In this document: piece after piece, positions 40,192 to 47,966 of the stretch | Numbering within the stretch: the stretch's first letter is position 1 | Layout: the number at the start of each line of letters is the position of its first letter | From: Hyphomicrobiales bacterium | GTDB lineage: Bacteria; Pseudomonadota; Alphaproteobacteria; Rhizobiales; Rhizobiaceae | Direction of reading: 5' to 3' | Assembly (NCBI GenBank): GCA_900465685.1 | Contig: UEGR01000011.1 | Coordinates: forward strand, 186,001-250,000 | Length of the DNA: 64,000 nucleotides | Made by a program: the position numbers and the translations under genes | Notes under the pieces: generated by a model | The model's input: only the letters and a program-made list of their open reading frames with translations | Databases searched by the model: none | What the model was told of the DNA's origin: nothing

Positions 40192-40980
40192 ATGGAAGTT
40201 ACCGGCAAGAGCAAAATCCTTTTTGTGCTGGCGCACCCGGTCGGTCATGTGCGGGCAAGCCACGTCTTCAATACTCACTTCGACAAGACCAGTAAAAATG
40301 CAGCGGCGGTTCCCTTGCATGTTCACCCTGATGATCTTGCGCAAGTCACCCAATCCATCCGCAAAATGGGCAATGTAAGTGGCTTTGGCGTGACTATCCC
40401 GCATAAAATCGCGATCATTCCGCTTCTCGATGCTGTAACCGAAGCGGCGCAAGAAATCGGTGCTGTCAATTTTGTGCGTCGGGAGGCAAGTGGTCGCCTT
40501 GTTGGTGACAATTTGGATGGCCCCGGTTTTATCGAAGGATTGCGGAGCAATGGTATCGAACCTAGCGGCATGTCTGTTTTGATGCTGGGAGCAGGCGGCG
40601 CTGGACGCGCTGTGGGTTTTGCTCTTGCAAAGGCTGGTGTGCGTTCCTTGTGGATCGCCAATCGCGATAACGCAAAAGCCGCAGCTCTCGCCACAGATAT
40701 ACAGTCGGCCTATCCAAACTGCTCATTCCAAAGCGGACAGGATCATGGCACCCATTTCGACCTCATCGTCAATACGACTTCGCTAGGAATGGCCGAGGAA
40801 GATGAACTTCCGATTGGTCTGACAGGTGTCTCTTCCGAGACCACAATATCCGACATCATCGTCAACCCGCCGATGACACGTTTGCTACAGCTGGCTCAGG
40901 CTAAAGGGTGCAGGATCATCAATGGAGTGCCAATGCTTGATGCACAGATGGTTCTGGCATGCAAACATATGGGCATTTGA
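40192..40980 (+). CDS. AroE-like dehydrogenase with altered substrate pocket
   Basis: 262 residues of the shikimate/quinate dehydrogenase family. VTIPHK (Lys72) and GDNLDGPGF (Asp109) keep the catalytic Lys-Asp pair, and GAGGAGRAVGFALAKAG binds the nicotinamide cofactor. The N-terminal HSKS motif of AroE, whose two Ser bind the shikimate carboxylate, reads HVRA here. It therefore probably acts on another hydroxy-acid. It begins 3 bp after the acyl-CoA dehydrogenase stop, within the catabolic cluster and away from aromatic amino acid genes. A GntR gene follows. Confidence 0.85.
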   Translation: MEVTGKSKILFVLAHPVGHVRASHVFNTHFDKTSKNAAAVPLHVHPDDLAQVTQSIRKMGNVSGFGVTIPHKIAIIPLLDAVTEAAQEIGAVNFVRREASGRLVGDNLDGPGFIEGLRSNGIEPSGMSVLMLGAGGAGRAVGFALAKAGVRSLWIANRDNAKAAALATDIQSAYPNCSFQSGQDHGTHFDLIVNTTSLGMAEEDELPIGLTGVSSETTISDIIVNPPMTRLLQLAQAKGCRIINGVPMLDAQMVLACKHMGI

Positions 40981-40995
40981 GTCGTGCCAAGGTGT

Positions 40996-41005
40996 TGATA
41001 TATTC
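40996..41005. promoter_or_regulatory. Degenerate GntR-type operator upstream of the first GntR gene
   Basis: TGATATATTC shares eight of ten bases with TGATATATCA, the decamer repeated at 45719, 45881 and 45910. It lies 42 bp before the GntR start, a position consistent with autoregulation. It is a weak match. Confidence 0.3.
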
Positions 41006-41046
41006 GATCGCCCGACAAGGACGCACCCGGCAATTGGAGCCTATTG

Positions 41047-41775
41047 ATGAATATTGCGAACGAACCGGACAGCAGCTTGACTGAACCCGATGAAGCAAAC
41101 GTCAACGAAGCTCAGGCGGAATCTGGTGAGGTGTTGTCCAACACTGTTTACAATACGCTCAAATCGCAGCTAATGCAGGCGCAACTTCTTCCGCTGCAGC
41201 GGCTCAAGGTTCGCGATCTTGCACGTTCATTGGGCACATCGGAAACCCCTGTCCGGGAAGCACTGATCCAGCTTTCGCGCGAAGGGGCCATCGAGATCAA
41301 GCCGCGCTATTACATCCGTGTGCGCAAACTTTCGGCCAATGAATACGAAGAGATTCGTGCGATGCGCCTGGAACTTGAACCTATGGCGGCGGAGCGCGCA
41401 TTGCCGCATATCACCGAAGACGACATTCTCCAGCTTGAAGACCTGCATAATAGGCTGATCGCTGCAGAAAAATGCGGCGACTGGCCTGAAGCATTGCAGA
41501 CAAACTTCGATTTCCATTTCATCATCTATCGTCGTTCAGGCATGAAACATCTGATTGATGTGCTTGAAGCACTCTGGATGCGTATTGGCCCAATCCTGTC
41601 GGAACTCTATCCCAACGCTGTGCCATCTTATGCCGGACCTCACCAGCACGAACAGGTTCTGGCAGCCTTGCGTGATCGAGACTCTTACGCTCTGCGCATG
41701 GCCATCCGCATGGACCTTATCGAAGGCGGGGCAGCTCTTGTCAGACATCTGAAGTCGTCAGCGTATACAGATTGA
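41047..41775 (+). CDS. GntR/FadR-family transcriptional regulator (first paralog)
   Basis: 242 residues. An N-terminal extension of about 35 acidic residues precedes the winged helix (QRLKVRDLARSLGTSETPVR, EALIQLSREGAIEIKPRYYI), then an all-helical FCD effector domain with FDFHFIIYRRSGMKHLIDVL. GGAG lies 9 bases upstream. It is closely similar along its whole length to the protein at 47228-47947, so the two arose by duplication. It lies downstream of the AroE-like gene and convergent with the polyamine-type binding protein gene. Confidence 0.9.
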   Translation: MNIANEPDSSLTEPDEANVNEAQAESGEVLSNTVYNTLKSQLMQAQLLPLQRLKVRDLARSLGTSETPVREALIQLSREGAIEIKPRYYIRVRKLSANEYEEIRAMRLELEPMAAERALPHITEDDILQLEDLHNRLIAAEKCGDWPEALQTNFDFHFIIYRRSGMKHLIDVLEALWMRIGPILSELYPNAVPSYAGPHQHEQVLAALRDRDSYALRMAIRMDLIEGGAALVRHLKSSAYTD

Positions 41776-41782
41776 TCCAAAC

Positions 41783-41810
41783 AAAAAGCCGACGCCACTC
41801 GGGCGCCGGC
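41783..41810 (-). terminator. Terminator of the polyamine-type ABC operon
   Basis: GCCGGCGCC pairs with GGCGTCGGC on the minus strand and is followed by TTTTTG. It lies between the convergent GntR and binding-protein genes and ends the minus-strand operon. Confidence 0.8.
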
Positions 41811-41833
41811 CTGACATTGCATTGGGACTTTGC

Positions 41834-42883
41834 TTATTCAGCAAGCCAGTTCTGCCAGCGCTCACGAAGCATGTTGCGGTTTTCACCAATCCACTTGAAA
41901 TCCGGTACGAGCAGCAACTTGTAGTTTTCGGGAGATGTAGCGTAATTCTTCTGCTCAGCTTCAGGCAGCAAAGCCACACCTTCTTTTGAATGAGTCGCGT
42001 AGTTTGCTGTCTTGATGAAGGCAGGATGACCTTCTGCATGACCATAGAAGTAATTGATAAACTTCAGCGCGCCTTCCGGGTTAGGTGCATCTTTCAGGAT
42101 AGCGAAATAGCCTGTATCCATTACTGCATCATTCCAACTTACATTAAATGGTGCGCCATCATTCATGGCGCTCAATGCTCTGCCGGAATAGGACATCGTC
42201 ATGGCGACTTCCTGATCGCGCATGATCTGTGCCACCTGATTGCCAGTCTTCCACCACACGCTGATATGCGGTTTGATCTCGTCGAGCTTTTTATAAGCCC
42301 GGTTCAGATCCATCGGGAAAATCTTGTCGCGCGGCACGCCATCAGCGATCAGTGCGATAGCCGGCAACCACCAGTCACGATCACCGGTGTCCGGCAATCC
42401 GCGCGGCCCCGGAAATGTCTTCACATCCCAGAAGTCGGCCCATGTCTGAGGCACCTTGTCCTTGTAAACGGATGTGTCATAGGCCAGCAGCATACCGCCC
42501 GTCGTTCTTGCAACACCCTTTTCTTTACAAGAGCCTTCAACGCCTTTCGCTTCGACATTCGGTAGTTTCGAGCAATCAATCGTCAAAAGAAGATCGGCTT
42601 TGTCGACCAGGTCGGGACCCGTTGCCGTAACAATATCAAACTCATATTTGTTGGCGCGCTTCATGGCTTCGACACGCGCCCACTGATCCGGTACCTCAAT
42701 ATCAAACGGCACGACATCCGTGCCACTTTCTTGCTTGAAGGGGCCGTAAAACTCTTTCTCAAGCGTCTGGCGCATCTGGCCACCAGTCGTCGCATAAACG
42801 ACGCTGTCAGCTTTGGCCACAATCGATCCGGCTGCAATCAGCAACCCGGCGCACATCAGTAGTCTGGTTGTTTTCTTGAACAT
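41834..42883 (-). CDS. Polyamine/opine-type ABC transporter substrate-binding protein (PotD-like)
   Basis: 349 residues with a signal peptide (MFKKTTRLLMCAGLLIAAGS to VAKA). Features of the extracellular SBP family 1/PotD branch include VVYATTGGQMRQTLEKEFYG, FDIVTATGPDLVDKADLL and KFINYFYGHAEGHPAF. GAGGG precedes the ATG. It is the last gene of an ATPase-permease-permease-binding protein operon. The ligand is unknown; Asp/Glu residues in the binding lobe would suit a cation, but that is a guess. Confidence 0.88.
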   Translation of the reverse strand: MFKKTTRLLMCAGLLIAAGSIVAKADSVVYATTGGQMRQTLEKEFYGPFKQESGTDVVPFDIEVPDQWARVEAMKRANKYEFDIVTATGPDLVDKADLLLTIDCSKLPNVEAKGVEGSCKEKGVARTTGGMLLAYDTSVYKDKVPQTWADFWDVKTFPGPRGLPDTGDRDWWLPAIALIADGVPRDKIFPMDLNRAYKKLDEIKPHISVWWKTGNQVAQIMRDQEVAMTMSYSGRALSAMNDGAPFNVSWNDAVMDTGYFAILKDAPNPEGALKFINYFYGHAEGHPAFIKTANYATHSKEGVALLPEAEQKNYATSPENYKLLLVPDFKWIGENRNMLRERWQNWLAE

Positions 42884-42907
42884 GTTTCCCTCACTTCTAT
42901 GATTTTC

Positions 42908-43711
42908 TTATTCTTCAGTCACGACCTGCTGTGAACGCGTAGCAAGCGCGCGCAGTCCTGCAGCCCCCACCAGAACGATGATCGAAAGCAGCGTGAGCAT
43001 CACGGCAATTGCTGGGATAATCGGTGTCAGATTCTGCTCGATATCATCGAACATCATGCGCGGCAGGGTCTTGTCTCGCACGCCTGCAAGAAAGAACGAA
43101 ATTACCGGCTCATCGAACGATATGACGAAGGCAAACAACGCGCCCGATAAAACATTCGGCCATATCAGCGGTAAGGTCACGGCGCGAAAAGCCAAAAAGC
43201 GGTTCGCGCCACAACACATTGCCGCATCTTCCAAAGCGGGATCGACCTGCGAGAGCGCTGCTACAATCGTAAACACACTGAAGGGCAGTGCAATGATCGT
43301 GTGTGCAAAAACGTAACCGGCCGTTGTCTCTGTCAGTCCGACACTTTGAAACATCAGATAGAGCGCAATCGCCAAGGCGATATGCGGCACAACGATGGGC
43401 CCAATGAGCAAAGTCTGGAAAATGGTCGCGAGCGCACCCTTGCCGCGCACAATCGCATAGCTTGCACATAACCCAATAATTGCACTCGAAATCGCGGTGA
43501 AAAATGCAATCTTCGCGCTGAATGCCGTTGCACTCATCCATTGTGCAGACTGAAAGAAGGCACCAAACCACTGCCACGTAAACCCGCGTGGTGGAAAGGT
43601 GATGTAATCCGTCTCACTAAACGCCATTTGCAGAATGATAAGGATCGGCACAACGAGAAAACACAGCACCAGATAGACATAGGCATTGAGGAGCAAATTA
43701 CGGCTGTTCAT
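42908..43711 (-). CDS. ABC transporter permease (PotC-like)
   Basis: About 267 residues, starting MNSRNLLLNAYVYLVLCFLV, with six hydrophobic segments and a CCGANRFLAFRAVTLPLIWP-type EAA loop. GGGAGG precedes ATG 43711, which overlaps the upstream permease stop by four bases (ATGA), so the pair is translationally coupled. Confidence 0.9.
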   Translation of the reverse strand: MNSRNLLLNAYVYLVLCFLVVPILIILQMAFSETDYITFPPRGFTWQWFGAFFQSAQWMSATAFSAKIAFFTAISSAIIGLCASYAIVRGKGALATIFQTLLIGPIVVPHIALAIALYLMFQSVGLTETTAGYVFAHTIIALPFSVFTIVAALSQVDPALEDAAMCCGANRFLAFRAVTLPLIWPNVLSGALFAFVISFDEPVISFFLAGVRDKTLPRMMFDDIEQNLTPIIPAIAVMLTLLSIIVLVGAAGLRALATRSQQVVTEE

Positions 43712-44574
43712 GTATTGCCTCCCATCATCCGGTTGAACTTGAACACACGACCGAAGACCAGCGAAACAGCCATCACCAGAAGTGTAAGAATACCCACCAG
43801 TGCTGCTGCGAATGGCCAATCCAGCGTTTCACGCAGCTGCTGGGAAATCAGCGTCGCAATCATCATTTCTTTCGGCGAACCAAGCAGCGAAGGCGTGATG
43901 AAATAGCCAAGTGCGGTGAGAAAGGTAAGGATCATCCCGCCCATAACTCCCGGCAGGGTGAGCGGAAAAATGACCTCGAAAAAGGTTCGTATTGGGCCAG
44001 CGCCGAGGATGGCAGCAGCTCTCGCATAATCCCGCGGCACGTTGCGAATAGCGCCATAGATTGGCAGAACCACAAACGGCAAGAGAACATGCGTCATAGC
44101 AATGAGAACTGCGGTTTGGGTGTAAAGCAGTTTCAGCGGCTGATCGATGAGCCCAAGTTGCAGCAAACCTTGATTGACCAATCCATTACGCTGCAAAAGT
44201 ACGGCCCAGGCAGCGGTTCGCACCAGCACAGACGACCAGAATGGCAACAGGATACAGGCGGTTATGAAGATCAGCTTTGGCCCACTCGAATGCGCCATCA
44301 GCCAAGCAATGGGATAGGCCATCAGCAGCGCGATCACGCTGACCAACGCGGCAATCAAGACCGTGCGTCCGAGCACATTGAGATAAACCGGGTTGGAGAA
44401 AACCCGCTGATAGTTGTCCAATGAAACCGATGGCTCTGTCACTGACAACGCAAGCAGACTGACCAGCGGATAGATAAAGAACAGCAGAAGCAGCGAGAAG
44501 AAGGGCAAAAGCAGAAGCAGCATTCCGCCCTTCGACAGCTTGCGCCCGTCTGGCTCAAAGAACATTTTCAACAT
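43708..44574 (-). CDS. ABC transporter permease (PotB-like)
   Basis: About 288 residues. A charged N-terminus (MLKMFFEPDGRKLSKG) precedes the first helix (MLLLLLPFFSLLLLFFIYPL). The EAA loop reads RAAAILGAGPIRTFFEVIFP. The start at 44574 is 4 bp after the ATPase stop. The ribosome-binding site is weak, consistent with coupling to the ATPase gene. Confidence 0.88.
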   Translation of the reverse strand: MLKMFFEPDGRKLSKGGMLLLLLPFFSLLLLFFIYPLVSLLALSVTEPSVSLDNYQRVFSNPVYLNVLGRTVLIAALVSVIALLMAYPIAWLMAHSSGPKLIFITACILLPFWSSVLVRTAAWAVLLQRNGLVNQGLLQLGLIDQPLKLLYTQTAVLIAMTHVLLPFVVLPIYGAIRNVPRDYARAAAILGAGPIRTFFEVIFPLTLPGVMGGMILTFLTALGYFITPSLLGSPKEMMIATLISQQLRETLDWPFAAALVGILTLLVMAVSLVFGRVFKFNRMMGGNT

Positions 44575-44578
44575 CGGC

Positions 44579-45655
44579 TCAGCTCGCACGAGAATAGACG
44601 AGGCTTGCTTCGGGAGCAAAGCCCAATCGCAGCTTTTGTCCTGCACCAATGTCAGGAACCGCCGCACTCGCCAGTCTTGCGCGCAGTTCTGTTCCGTCAG
44701 CCATTGCACCCAAAATGGCCGTGTCTGGACCAGCATAGATCACATCACGAACGGTGATTTCCAATCCACGCTCCGCAGGAACCAGACGTTCCGGACGAAC
44801 TGCCATCAACGCATTGCCGGATTTGGCACCCATGACATTTTCGGATGGTATCGAAACCACGGTCCCGTCGGCGGCTTGCGCCTTGGCCCCATCCCACACG
44901 ATCGGGATGAGGTTCATTTCACCGATGAAGCTTGCGGAAAACAGATTGGCGGGGCGGTTGTAGAGTTCACGCGCGCTAGCAATTTGCTGGATATGCCCGC
45001 CTTGCAGGATAGCAACGCGATCCGCCATCGTCAGCGCTTCACTCTGATCATGGGTGACGAATACGATGGTCATGTCCAGTTCGGCATGAAGGCGCTTGAT
45101 CTCGATCTGCATTTCTTCACGCAGATTTTTGTCCAGCGCCGACAAAGGCTCATCCATCAGAAGAACGCGCGGCGAATAGACAATAGCGCGAGCCAGCGCA
45201 ACACGCTGCTGCTGTCCACCCGACAATTGCTTCGGGCTGCGATTGGCGAAATCGCCAAGTCGCACGCGTACAAGTGCCTCGCGGGCAATACGATACCGTT
45301 CTTCTTTTGGCACCCCCCTTGTTTTAAGTGGGAAAGCCACATTATCGAGCACAGTCATGTTGGGAAACAGCGTGTAATGCTGAAACACCATGCCGATATT
45401 GCGTTTATGCGGGGGTACGCGGGTGTAATCGTTGCTTCCAAATAGAATACGCCCTTTGTCGGGGCGCTCGAACCCGGCCAGCATCATCAGGATAGTTGAT
45501 TTGCCGGAACCCGATGGCCCCAGCAGGGCAAGGAACTCACCCGGCGCGATCTCCATATCTAGACCGTCTACCGCGGTGTGGCTCCCATAATTTTTAGTCA
45601 CTCCCTGAATGCTAATACCCAGCCCGGAATCGGGCGTGCTCTCCTGGCTAGCCAT
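44579..45655 (-). CDS. ABC transporter ATPase (PotA-like)
   Basis: 358 residues. Walker A is LLGPSGSGKSTILMMLAGFE, the signature LSGGQQQRVALARAIVY, Walker B VLLMDEPLSALD, and a His-switch FVTHDQSEALTM. The C-terminal TOBE-like domain has VRPERLVPAERG. It is the first gene of its operon. Its promoter region holds two TGATATATCA operators and one variant, shared with the divergent aminotransferase gene. Confidence 0.93.
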   Translation of the reverse strand: MASQESTPDSGLGISIQGVTKNYGSHTAVDGLDMEIAPGEFLALLGPSGSGKSTILMMLAGFERPDKGRILFGSNDYTRVPPHKRNIGMVFQHYTLFPNMTVLDNVAFPLKTRGVPKEERYRIAREALVRVRLGDFANRSPKQLSGGQQQRVALARAIVYSPRVLLMDEPLSALDKNLREEMQIEIKRLHAELDMTIVFVTHDQSEALTMADRVAILQGGHIQQIASARELYNRPANLFSASFIGEMNLIPIVWDGAKAQAADGTVVSIPSENVMGAKSGNALMAVRPERLVPAERGLEITVRDVIYAGPDTAILGAMADGTELRARLASAAVPDIGAGQKLRLGFAPEASLVYSRAS

Positions 45656-45718
45656 GCTTTCCCCTGATGTTTTTGTTGTTGGCAGAGCTTAACCCGCATT
45701 TCGCATCCATGTCTATAA

Positions 45719-45728
45719 TGATATATCA
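45719..45728. promoter_or_regulatory. GntR-type operator, copy 1
   Basis: TGATATATCA is a perfect 10-bp palindrome, 64 bp upstream of the ABC ATPase start. The same word recurs at 45910-45919, and TGACATATCA at 45881-45890, all in the same divergent promoter region. Confidence 0.55.
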
Positions 45729-45880
45729 AATTTATCGATCAAAATAACCGAACTCGATTTTCCGCACTGCTCTGCCTGATATTTCCCCCAGGCCATGCCG
45801 CTGAATGTCCGATTTCTTGCACTAACGGTGCCAAAACCCCTTAATGCGGCAATATTTATCTCAATTATTGGAATCACCCT

Positions 45881-45919
45881 TGACATATCATCACGACGCG
45901 GATCATTTTTGATATATCA
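45881..45919. promoter_or_regulatory. Paired GntR-type operators upstream of the aminotransferase gene
   Basis: TGACATATCA (45881-45890) and TGATATATCA (45910-45919) are 29 bp apart start to start, about three helical turns, on the same face. They lie 49-87 bp before the aminotransferase ATG. The operon they precede ends with a FadR-type GntR gene, the likely binder. Confidence 0.55.
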
Positions 45920-45967
45920 TAATTTGAGGTGATGAACGTAAAAGCGTCGTCAAATGGGAGACTATCA

Positions 45968-47218
45968 ATGCCTGCGCATTCCACTTCGGCCCAAACCCTG
46001 AGCGAACACAATCCAGACGCAAAGCTTCGTGCACGCGCAGAACGTGTGATCCCTAACGGCATGTGGGGACATCAGCGCGCAGCGTCGCTTCCAGAGGGAT
46101 ATCCGCAGTATTTCGCATCAGGCGAAGGCGCGCATGTTACGGATGTCAACGGCAACAGCTATATTGATTTCATGTGTGCTTGGGGTCCCATCATTCTGGG
46201 TCACCGCCATGCGCAGGTGGACGCGGCTGCACTCAGCCAGATAGAGGCAGGCGATTGCCTCAATGGTCCAACAGCGCACGCTGTTGAACTTGCAGAGCTG
46301 CTCGTTGAAACAGTCCCCCATGCCGACTGGGCATTGCTGCAGAAGAACGGCACCGACGCCACGACCAGCTGCGTAACAATCGCACGCGGCGCAACCAAAC
46401 GCCGCAAGGTTCTGGTCGCTAAGGGTGCCTATCACGGTGCTGTGCCATGGTGTACGCCATCACTCGTCGGCGTAACGGCCGAAGATCGTGCTCACCTCGT
46501 CCACTATGTTTACAACGACGTTGAAAGCCTCACTGCCGCCGCAAAACAGGCCGGTGACGATCTGGCTGCGATCATTGTCTCCGCCTTCAAGCACGACCTT
46601 GCCATCCCACAGGAACTTCCCTCCACAGAATTCGCCAAGACGGCACGCGCCCTTTGCGATGCGGCGGGTGCGGCGCTCATTCTTGATGACGTCCGTGGCG
46701 GTTTCCGCCTTGATCTGGGCGGAAGCTGGCGCGGAACCGGCGTCGAACCGGACCTTGCCGCCTATTCCAAGGCAATCGCCAATGGTTATTCGCTTGCGGC
46801 AGTCACCGGAACCAACCACTTCCGTGAATCCGCAGGACAAGCTTACATGACTGGTTCGTTTTGGTATGCTGGCGCATCTATGGCCGCTGCGGTTGCCACC
46901 ATCAAGGAACTGAAGCGTATTGATGGACCTGCACGCATGAAACATGCGGGCGAACGCCTGCGCACCGGCCTTGATGCTCAGGCACACGCGCATGGTTTTG
47001 AGCTGCTGCAAACCGGACCTGCCGCAATGCCGCTGGTACAATTTGTCGGCGATACGGATGCACAGCTTGGCGCACGTTTCTGTCGCGAAGCGCTGAACCG
47101 CGGCGTTTACCTGCACCACAAGCACAACATGTTCATTTCCTGCGCACACACGGATGCGGTGATCGACGACGCACTTTCCCGGACGGAAGACGCTTTCAAG
47201 GCAATCTCCACCCGGTAA
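45968..47218 (+). CDS. Class III PLP aminotransferase (glutamate-1-semialdehyde-aminomutase-like)
   Basis: About 416 residues. PYPGQ-like N-terminal blocks (IDFMCAWGPIILGHRHAQVD), a GAYHGAVPWC turn, ALILDDVRGGFRLDLGGSW (PLP-ring Asp) and DLAAYSKAIANGYSLAAVTG (Schiff-base Lys in SKAIANG) place it in the GSAM/omega-transaminase group. It is not the biosynthetic HemL, to judge by its catabolic setting. It would remove or shift an amino group from an imported amine. GGGAG precedes ATG 45968. GntR2 follows 9 bp later. Confidence 0.9.
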   Translation: MPAHSTSAQTLSEHNPDAKLRARAERVIPNGMWGHQRAASLPEGYPQYFASGEGAHVTDVNGNSYIDFMCAWGPIILGHRHAQVDAAALSQIEAGDCLNGPTAHAVELAELLVETVPHADWALLQKNGTDATTSCVTIARGATKRRKVLVAKGAYHGAVPWCTPSLVGVTAEDRAHLVHYVYNDVESLTAAAKQAGDDLAAIIVSAFKHDLAIPQELPSTEFAKTARALCDAAGAALILDDVRGGFRLDLGGSWRGTGVEPDLAAYSKAIANGYSLAAVTGTNHFRESAGQAYMTGSFWYAGASMAAAVATIKELKRIDGPARMKHAGERLRTGLDAQAHAHGFELLQTGPAAMPLVQFVGDTDAQLGARFCREALNRGVYLHHKHNMFISCAHTDAVIDDALSRTEDAFKAISTR

Positions 47219-47227
47219 GGAAAAAGC

Positions 47228-47947
47228 GTGAACGAACAACCGGGCGACGAAAGGGACAACCTTTCAGACATTGTGTACCAGCAGCTCAAATCAGGGCTGC
47301 TGCGGGCACAGTTCAAGCCGCATCAGCGGTTCAAGGTTCGTCAACTGGCTCAGGATCTGGGCACATCGGAGACACCGGTTCGCGAAGCGCTCATGCAGTT
47401 GTCACGCGAAGGCGCGATTGAAATCAAACCGCGCTTTTATATTCGCGTACGGCGTTTAACGCTGGCTGAGTACAATGAAATCCGCGCGATGAGGCTCGTT
47501 CTGGAGCCTCTCGCAGCCGAACATGCGCTGACAAACATAACCGATGAAGCCATCACCAGACTGGAAACCATTCATCAGCATTTGACCGAAGCCGAACGCA
47601 CGGAAGATTGGCGCGCGGCGCTGCAGATAAATTCGGATTTCCATTTCGGGCTCTATAAACAAAGCCGGATGGCACATCTGATAGACGTGCTTGAAAGTCT
47701 CTGGATCAGGGTCGGCCCACTTGTTTCGGAACTCTATCCAACGGCAAAACCGAGCTATCCCGGACGCCACCAGCACGAGAACATTTTAACGGCGCTCAGC
47801 AACCGTGACAGCTATGCGTTACGCCTCGCCGTCCAACTCGACCTCATAGAAGGAGGCGCTGCCCTTCTGAAGCGCCTCCAGCAATACGAAAAAGACAATC
47901 CCGGCGATGCCGATCGTTCAGCATTGAACAGCAATCTGAGTTTTTGA
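47228..47947 (+). CDS. GntR/FadR-family transcriptional regulator (second paralog)
   Basis: 239 residues. It shares the winged-helix block (LGTSETPVREALMQLSREGA) and FCD domain (FHFGLYKQSRMAHLIDVLES) with the protein at 41047-41775 almost residue for residue, without that protein's acidic N-terminal extension. GTG start with AAGGA 7 bases upstream. It is cotranscribed with the aminotransferase and the dimethylformamidase-like gene, typical for a self-regulating repressor sensing its pathway's substrate. Confidence 0.9.
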   Translation: MNEQPGDERDNLSDIVYQQLKSGLLRAQFKPHQRFKVRQLAQDLGTSETPVREALMQLSREGAIEIKPRFYIRVRRLTLAEYNEIRAMRLVLEPLAAEHALTNITDEAITRLETIHQHLTEAERTEDWRAALQINSDFHFGLYKQSRMAHLIDVLESLWIRVGPLVSELYPTAKPSYPGRHQHENILTALSNRDSYALRLAVQLDLIEGGAALLKRLQQYEKDNPGDADRSALNSNLSF

Positions 47948-47966
47948 TTCAAGGAGGAAGCTCACA

